From a virus: a stretch of DNA of 25,460 bases. This document shows positions 21,893 to 25,460 of this stretch, one piece after another. The DNA is taken from the IMG/VR virus record IMGVR_UViG_3300031787_000756, positions 1-25,460 of that record; one strand, 5' to 3'. A program made the position numbers and the translations under genes. Numbering within the stretch: position 1 is the stretch's first letter; each line of letters begins with the position of its first letter. The notes beneath the pieces are model-generated. The model ran no database searches. It saw only the letters and a program-made list of their open reading frames with translations, and was not told the DNA's origin.

Positions 21893-22129
21893 TTATCGCT
21901 TTTTACCCTTGTGCAGTCCGTGTTTTGCGTATTGCTCTCCTTTTTTTGTAGCCTCTCGCTTCTCAGCAGTGGCTTTAGCAAGTTTAGAACGGCCAGCAGG
22001 AGTCTTCTTAAGAGACGCTATTGTCTTAGCTGGGGCATAAACTTCACCAGTATCCTTAGATCTTTTACCGCTAGGAGTTCTCCACTCCTGTTCGGTCCAT
22101 CGAATAAGGTCTTTCTGCTGCTTTTTCAT
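21893..22129 (-). CDS. Small basic protein, DUF5872-like
   Basis: This 78-residue protein begins MKKQQKDLIRWTEQEWRTPS. 'WTEQEW-T-SGK-S--TGE-Y-P' followed by 'AGRSKLAKATAEKREATKKG' and an end 'GEQYAKHG' matches my recollection of the DUF5872 family, found in many bacteria and phages, function unknown. Its ATG overlaps the previous stop by ATGA. The TGG/Trp-rich start and basic tail suggest nucleic-acid contact, which is inference. Confidence 0.82.
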   Translation of the reverse strand: MKKQQKDLIRWTEQEWRTPSGKRSKDTGEVYAPAKTIASLKKTPAGRSKLAKATAEKREATKKGEQYAKHGLHKGKKR

Positions 22130-22302
22130 TTGTATCCTCCACCTTTCTTCTTATACTCACTAGCAAGAAGTTGTGCTTTCCTAGCTGACCACTCACCAGG
22201 ATCACCACCTTTGCTGCCAGCCTTGATCTTTTCGAACAAAGTTTTACGCATGGTAGGCTTAGTGTAGTTACCAGCTGAGTTTACAGTGCTTTTCTTTTTC
22301 AT
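22126..22302 (-). CDS. 58-aa conserved small phage protein
   Basis: Starting at ATG 22302 the protein is MKKKSTVNSAGNYTKPTMRK and onward (TLFEKIKAGSKGGDPGEWSA, RKAQLLASEYKKKGGGYK). An ATG at 22308 would add two residues; the TGATG overlap with the previous stop favours the shorter form. 'STVN-AGNYTKP-MRK-LF--IKAGSKGG-PG-WSARKAQ-LA--YK--GGGY' is, to my recollection, a common phage small protein. Basic throughout; role unknown. Confidence 0.85.
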   Translation of the reverse strand: MKKKSTVNSAGNYTKPTMRKTLFEKIKAGSKGGDPGEWSARKAQLLASEYKKKGGGYK

Positions 22303-22550
22303 CACCATTTTACCTTATCTGCCCAATAAGCTGCTGACATTGGTCCTTTAGCAATATTTTTACTATGTCTTGCCTTAAAAGACGCTCTTTTCTTCTTCAT
22401 AGTGTCAGACTCACCCATCTTTGGTTTGCCAGCAGTCTTCGCGCCTTGTTCACCAAAGCGGATAACTTTCTCCTTACCAGCAGAGCAAGCCTTAACTACG
22501 TGAGATTTTTTAGGATGTGATGGTGTACTCTTGGGAGAGTTACACTTCAT
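22302..22550 (-). CDS. 82-aa conserved small basic phage protein
   Basis: From ATG 22550 the protein begins MKCNSPKSTPSHPKKSHVVK, followed by ACSAGKEKVIRFGEQGAKTA and an end RASFKARHSKNIAKGPMSAA plus YWADKVKW. An ATG at 22568 adds six residues but overlaps the previous gene by 17 bases. The shape 'MKCNSPK-TP-HP-KSH-VKAC--GKEK-IRFG-QG ... KSFKARH-KNIAKG--SAAYWA-KVKW' recurs in many phage genomes, as I recall, as a small protein of unknown function. Several conserved Cys, His and Arg residues make a nucleic-acid or metal role possible. Confidence 0.87.
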   Translation of the reverse strand: MKCNSPKSTPSHPKKSHVVKACSAGKEKVIRFGEQGAKTAGKPKMGESDTMKKKRASFKARHSKNIAKGPMSAAYWADKVKW

Positions 22551-22551
22551 C

Positions 22552-22707
22552 TCACTTTTTCTTACCATAGCCTAGAGCTTCTTTGGTTCTAACCATAGCA
22601 AGAGCCTCAATTACAGCCTCGGCTAGTTCTTCTTTCTTGTCGTTTGCTTTTTTGACTGCAATACACTTCTCGATTCCAGTCATGCTTAGTTTTGGTCTGT
22701 CCATCAT
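22552..22707 (-). CDS. 51-aa small protein at the head of the small-gene cluster
   Basis: The frame from ATG 22707 (or the second ATG at 22704) to TGA at 22554-22552 gives MMDRPKLSMTGIEKCIAVKK followed by ANDKKEELAEAVIEALAMVR and TKEALGYGKKK. It is helical, lysine-rich and has no known motif. Support comes from the promoter-like TATATTTG 18 bases before the ATG and from tight packing: its stop lies two bases before the preferred ATG of the next gene. It could be non-functional, but spacing argues for a gene. Confidence 0.65.
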   Translation of the reverse strand: MMDRPKLSMTGIEKCIAVKKANDKKEELAEAVIEALAMVRTKEALGYGKKK

Positions 22708-22724
22708 TTTTATTAGCTTTACCG

Positions 22725-22732
22725 CAAATATA
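22725..22732 (-). promoter_or_regulatory. Candidate -7 promoter element (TATATTTG) of the small-gene cluster
   Basis: The minus strand reads TATATTTG 18 bases before ATG 22707. It lies only a few bases from the start codon of the plus-strand gene at 22738, so the two units are divergent and share about 30 bases. On the plus strand TAGCTTTA is a weaker, 7/8 match. Confidence 0.6.
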
Positions 22733-22737
22733 CGAAT

Positions 22738-23322
22738 ATGAATTCATTCAAAAGGAGAGCAAAAAGAGTTTGGGATAAATATGACGTTCCAATCCGAAAT
22801 GTGCGTGACATTTACGACAGACGTCACCCTGAACACGACTACCTAAAGTACTGGAGAGTCATCCGTTACTGGACCATGAGAAAGTACAACCTAAAAAGCC
22901 AGGACCTGGACATGCTCCTATTCCTTTACAGCGAGGGTTACTTCGATAACGAACGCTTTGAAGAGTACAACAACGTCCTAAGCTGGGACATTGACAGGTT
23001 CAGAAGACTACTTGAAGAAGGTTGGATACACGTGTGGAGGGAAAAAACTTACAACTCCAGGGCATTATACGAAATAACCGAAAAGGGAAGGCGTGCCATC
23101 AACACGATGTACAAGAAGTTGAACCGTGAAGAGATCTCAACTGACAGGCACACCAACCCTATGTTCAAGAAGGATACAATCTACACTGACAAAGTCATGA
23201 GAAACTTCATCCGCAAGATGAACCTAGAGATGAAAGAAGCTAAGCGGAGAAATCGTCAGGAGATTGCAGAACGACGACAACGTCTCGCTCAAGTATTACC
23301 GAAAGAATCTCCCCTGAAATAA
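22738..23322 (+). CDS. Winged-helix-like DNA-binding protein (only plus-strand gene)
   Basis: This 194-residue protein begins MNSFKRRAKRVWDKYDVPIR. Residues about 45-130 look like a MarR-type winged helix: KYNLKSQDLDMLLFLYSEGY (helices 1-2), FEEYNNVLSWDIDRFRRLLE (recognition region), EGWIHVWREKTYNSRALYEI (wing), then TEKGRRAINTMYKKLN. The last 60 residues are basic and helical (MNLEMKEAKRRNRQEIAERR). Similar phage proteins of Bacteroidota viruses are known to me by pattern only. It is the one gene on the plus strand and divergent from the small-gene cluster, so a regulatory role is plausible. Its last 83 bases overlap the end of groES on the other strand, and a terminator for it lies inside groES. 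Confidence 0.82.
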   Translation: MNSFKRRAKRVWDKYDVPIRNVRDIYDRRHPEHDYLKYWRVIRYWTMRKYNLKSQDLDMLLFLYSEGYFDNERFEEYNNVLSWDIDRFRRLLEEGWIHVWREKTYNSRALYEITEKGRRAINTMYKKLNREEISTDRHTNPMFKKDTIYTDKVMRNFIRKMNLEMKEAKRRNRQEIAERRQRLAQVLPKESPLK

Positions 23323-23521
23323 TCATCTCATGAGAAGCAAACTTGTCATAGTAAATAAACTCGCCATCCTTGACAGAGTTTACATCGCTACCAACCTTGA
23401 CAATCTGACCTATGCCATAGCGCATTTTGTTTTTATCGTCAGCCGATAGTAGAAGCCCGACTTGTGTTCGGGCTTCTTTTTCTATCTTTCTAATTACCAG
23501 GTACTTACCAATTGGTCTCAT
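23240..23521 (-). CDS. groES: Co-chaperonin GroES (phage-encoded)
   Basis: This 93-residue protein begins MRPIGKYLVIRKIEKEARTQ. Length and order of strands fit GroES: opening strand (GKYLVIRKIEKE), mobile loop (ARTQVGLLLSADDKNK, with VGLLL in place of the usual GIVL tripeptide region), MRYGIGQIVKVGSDVNSVKD, GEFIYYDKFASHEM, and closing ISGEILSVILERDVVVVL. GroES caps the GroEL ring and closes the folding chamber. The ATG shares one base with the groEL stop (TGATG), so both come from one message, with groEL first, the reverse of the usual bacterial order. The coding sequence contains a perfect hairpin that acts as terminator for the other strand, and its 3' end overlaps the plus-strand gene. Confidence 0.88.
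   Translation of the reverse strand: MRPIGKYLVIRKIEKEARTQVGLLLSADDKNKMRYGIGQIVKVGSDVNSVKDGEFIYYDKFASHEMIISGEILSVILERDVVVVLQSPDDFSA
23451..23481 (+). terminator. Plus-strand intrinsic terminator inside groES
   Basis: AGAAGCCCGA and TCGGGCTTCT form a perfect 10-bp stem (23451-23460 and 23468-23477) with a 7-base loop, followed by T-rich sequence on the plus strand. It lies about 130 bases beyond the stop of the plus-strand gene. On the minus strand there is no T-run, so groES should not stop here. It covers codons 15-24 of groES. Confidence 0.82.
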
Positions 23522-25068
23522 CAGTTCGAAATTATTGCATTAGTAGTTAAAATTGTATTTGCTACCGAGACCGCGTTCTTCAGAGCGGTCTTGGTTACTT
23601 TTAGGGGATCAACGATCCCCATCTCGAACATATCGCCAAGCTCGTCGGTTTTTACGTTCAATCCCTCGTTTCCAAGAGTCAAGTTCTCAATTACGTTGAT
23701 GGTCTTCTCAAGGTCAATGTCCGCGTTCTTGATGATTTGCTTCAGTGGTGCCTGGATGGCATTCACAAAACACTCCACAACCTTGTCGTTGTAGCTCTCC
23801 TTGAGCAACTTTTGCCCAACACGGTACAGAGCCAGCCCACCACCAGCAACGATACCCTCTTCCATGGCGGACTGCACTGCGCAAACTGAGTCATCTACCC
23901 TATCGTACAGCTCTTTTTGCTCAACATCTGAGTTTCCACCCACGTGAATGATGCCAACTCCACCAGTTAGGTACGAAATACGCTGTTTGATGAAGTCTCT
24001 ATCTGTTTTTTTAGTAGCCTGGTCGTGTGCAGCCTTTAATTCGCTCACCAAAATGTCAAGTGTCTCCGTATTGTCTACGCTTGGAGACGGTACTAGCACG
24101 GTTTTCTCTCTTGAGACCACTACTTTCGAAGCGAGACCAAGATCTGTGAACGAAATTAGCGCAGTATCATCACCTCCAAGGGCACTAAAGAAACGACCAC
24201 CAGTCGCAACGGCCAAATCTTGCATCAACTCGTGCTGTTTATAGCCAAACTGAGGTGGCTCCACGATGCAGAACTTCAAGTTGCTCTGCATTTTGTTGAG
24301 AGCAATGGTGTTTGTAAAGTTCTGAGAGCACGGTGCCACAATCAACAATGGTTTCCGACTCTGCACAAACGACCCAAGTAGGTTAATGATTTGCTCAATG
24401 GACGAAAGCTCAATGTCAGTCATCAAGATGTAGCAATCCTCAGCCACAAACTCGTCATTCTTCTGATTGTTCACGAACAATTTGTTCGTATATCCCCTAT
24501 CCATGCGGATGCCCTTGATCACCTCAGCGTAGGTCTCCGTAGTCATGGACTTCTCCACCGTCACCAGCCCATTCTTGCCAACCTTCTTGTACGTGTCAGC
24601 AATTAACTTCCCAATGTGCCGATCATTATTGGCAGAGATCGTCGCAATGTCCTCGATCCACCTGTTGGTTGTCCGAACCGACACCTTCTCAAGCTCCTTC
24701 TCAGTCCTCTTCGCCAACCCCTCAATCTGCTTCACGCTGCTCCAGTCAGCATTGATCGCCATCCCACCCTCAACTAGGGCCTCCGTAATGACAACTGCTG
24801 TCGTAGTTCCATCCCCTGCTGTCAACGCAGTACGTTCACTGGCCTCCCGAACGATTCGAACAGCCATGTTCTCCAACGCGTCATCCAGGACAACACTCTT
24901 GGCAACAGTTACACCATCTTTGGTAATAGTAAGCCCACGTGTGTGGTTAGGTGAGTCAATGATCACCGTCTTTCCGCTAGGACCTAGCGTGCTCTTCACA
25001 GCAGCCGATAGGGTCTTTACACCCTGCAAAAGTTTTGTGCGACCTTCATGGTCAAGGTATACCTTCAT
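23521..25068 (-). CDS. groEL: Chaperonin GroEL (phage-encoded)
   Basis: This protein has 515 residues from ATG 25068 (MKVYLDHEGRTKLLQGVKTL). An ATG at 25119 would add 17 residues but falls upstream of the promoter-like element. Core motifs are present: GPSGKTVIID (nucleotide), ITKDGVTVAK, AGDGTTTAVV, ANNDRHIGKLIA, KNGLVTVEKS, and RVDDSVCAVQSAMEEGIVAG, where the second Asp of RVDD matches the ATPase Asp398. The apical region has RGYTNKLFVN and LLIVAPCSQNF. The usual Gly-Gly-Met tail is absent; it ends NAIISN. It is expected to form 14-part rings folding phage proteins such as the capsid. The 5' half is visibly richer in G and C than the rest of the window. GroEL from phages is known (for example giant Pseudomonas phages), but a linked GroES is less common. 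Confidence 0.94.
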   Translation of the reverse strand: MKVYLDHEGRTKLLQGVKTLSAAVKSTLGPSGKTVIIDSPNHTRGLTITKDGVTVAKSVVLDDALENMAVRIVREASERTALTAGDGTTTAVVITEALVEGGMAINADWSSVKQIEGLAKRTEKELEKVSVRTTNRWIEDIATISANNDRHIGKLIADTYKKVGKNGLVTVEKSMTTETYAEVIKGIRMDRGYTNKLFVNNQKNDEFVAEDCYILMTDIELSSIEQIINLLGSFVQSRKPLLIVAPCSQNFTNTIALNKMQSNLKFCIVEPPQFGYKQHELMQDLAVATGGRFFSALGGDDTALISFTDLGLASKVVVSREKTVLVPSPSVDNTETLDILVSELKAAHDQATKKTDRDFIKQRISYLTGGVGIIHVGGNSDVEQKELYDRVDDSVCAVQSAMEEGIVAGGGLALYRVGQKLLKESYNDKVVECFVNAIQAPLKQIIKNADIDLEKTINVIENLTLGNEGLNVKTDELGDMFEMGIVDPLKVTKTALKNAVSVANTILTTNAIISN

Positions 25069-25089
25069 AATAGTAAATTTGATTGTTCG

Positions 25090-25120
25090 CAAATATAGGA
25101 AACCAAGATCAATAATCAAG
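25090..25120 (-). promoter_or_regulatory. Promoter of the groEL-groES operon (CTTG-N19-TATATTTG)
   Basis: The minus strand has TATATTTG (25090-25097) and, 19 bases upstream, CTTG (25117-25120), three of four bases of the -33 consensus TTTG. The -7 element is 21 bases before ATG 25068. A short inverted repeat TGACA-N4-TGTCA lies four bases further upstream, possibly an operator. Confidence 0.65.
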
Positions 25121-25123
25121 CCA

Positions 25124-25137
25124 TGACAGAAATGTCA
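25124..25137. promoter_or_regulatory. Inverted repeat next to the groEL promoter, possible operator
   Basis: TGACA (25124-25128) and TGTCA (25133-25137) form a short dyad four bases upstream of the -33 box. The same pentamer occurs four more times in the following 320 bases (25223, 25275, 25294, 25444), more than chance would give. Confidence 0.35.
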
Positions 25138-25460
25138 GAAAAAAGAGGGCAAATTATATATATATATTTCTATAAATACGTTTTTATTTTTTTTTATTTT
25201 ACGTAATAAAAGTGAGCATTCTTGTCATACTCCTGACTATCAGCAAGTTATCGTACATAAAGTCTGGAATCCAGTGTCATTTTTTAAAAAAGCTGTCACG
25301 ATAATGTAATTTTTCGATGAGATATTTGTACTATTTGGGTTATACCCCCAAAATACGCGCGGCCGCGCAAATGGGAAAACGATCATTTTTCGAGGGTGGG
25401 GGTGCAACATTGTTGCATTTATGCCTAATTTTTTGGCTTTTTGTGACAACTTTTCTTATG
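25138..25460. other. Non-coding, AT-rich and structured region at the right edge
   Basis: No convincing gene is seen in these 323 bases. Present are a TA-repeat and T-rich tract (about 25155-25200), a 12-bp GC palindrome GCGCGGCCGCGC (25357-25368), a surrounding inverted repeat ACCCCC (25344-25349) / GGGGGT (25398-25403), and a dyad TGCAACA-T-TGTTGCA (25403-25417). The stretch could be a regulatory region, an origin-like region or a genome-end region; none is proven. Confidence 0.6.

Noticed and set aside
24545-25126. 193-residue plus-strand open frame antisense to groEL
   Set aside because: Its length comes from the GC-rich codons of groEL; the protein has no domain pattern and the groEL frame is certain.
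25151-25200. TA-repeat tract as an additional -7 promoter
   Set aside because: The closest match reads ATAATTTG, out of register with TAnnTTTG by one base, and no start codon follows at a useful distance.
25240-25449. 69-residue minus-strand open frame at the right edge
   Set aside because: It runs through palindromes and AT-rich repeats, has no family-like pattern, and its composition is unlike real proteins here; more likely chance.
1-25460. tRNA, rRNA, integrase, transposase or attachment site
   Set aside because: No cloverleaf-like GC-rich sequence, no tyrosine or serine recombinase motif and no transposase were seen; lysogeny cannot be judged from this window.

Overview
The window looks like part of a double-stranded DNA tailed phage (or prophage) of a Bacteroidota host. 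The phage identity rests on a large terminase, portal, scaffold-like protein, major capsid protein, head-tail connector-type proteins, a 2,124-residue repetitive tail fibre and a lysis cassette, all on the minus strand. The host assignment rests on repeated matches to the Bacteroidota -7 promoter element TAnnTTTG just upstream of minus-strand genes, on the near absence of Shine-Dalgarno sequences, and on A-rich leaders. Freshwater or marine origin is only a guess from the style of the small proteins.

Reading in the direction of transcription (right to left): 25.46-25.1 kb is a non-coding, structured, AT-rich region that ends in a good promoter. 25.07-23.24 kb holds a phage GroEL-GroES pair. 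23.32-22.74 kb holds the only plus-strand gene, a winged-helix-like protein whose end overlaps the end of groES. Its likely terminator lies inside groES, on the opposite strand. 22.71-21.3 kb is a chain of seven tiny, mostly lysine-rich proteins, three of them too short for normal ORF calling (51, 42 and 50 aa) or nearly so. 21.28-14.1 kb holds the giant fibre and two small accessory genes. 14.0-11.7 kb is a tightly coupled lysis operon: small membrane protein, holin-like protein, a PAS-domain protein with two C-terminal membrane helices, a GH19 endolysin and an envelope-anchored, spanin-like protein. 11.66-8.1 kb leads into packaging: two small proteins, a second GroES-like protein with two apparent domains, a possible small terminase-type protein, and the large terminase. 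8.14-3.17 kb holds portal, scaffold-like protein and major capsid protein. 3.1-2.06 kb holds three very basic proteins separated by hairpin terminators. 2.04 kb to the left edge holds a conserved phage protein and two connector-type proteins, the last cut by the window edge.

The genes fit together as assembly (capsid folding by the phage chaperonin, packaging, connector and fibre) followed by lysis. The most unusual points are the PAS domain built into the lysis operon, two separate GroES-type genes in one phage, the antisense terminator-in-groES arrangement, a fixed-spacing leader motif (TAAAC nine or ten bases before the ATG) at five virion-type genes, and in-frame 29-32 bp exact repeats in the distal fibre. 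All functional calls come from reading the sequence; no database search was run.
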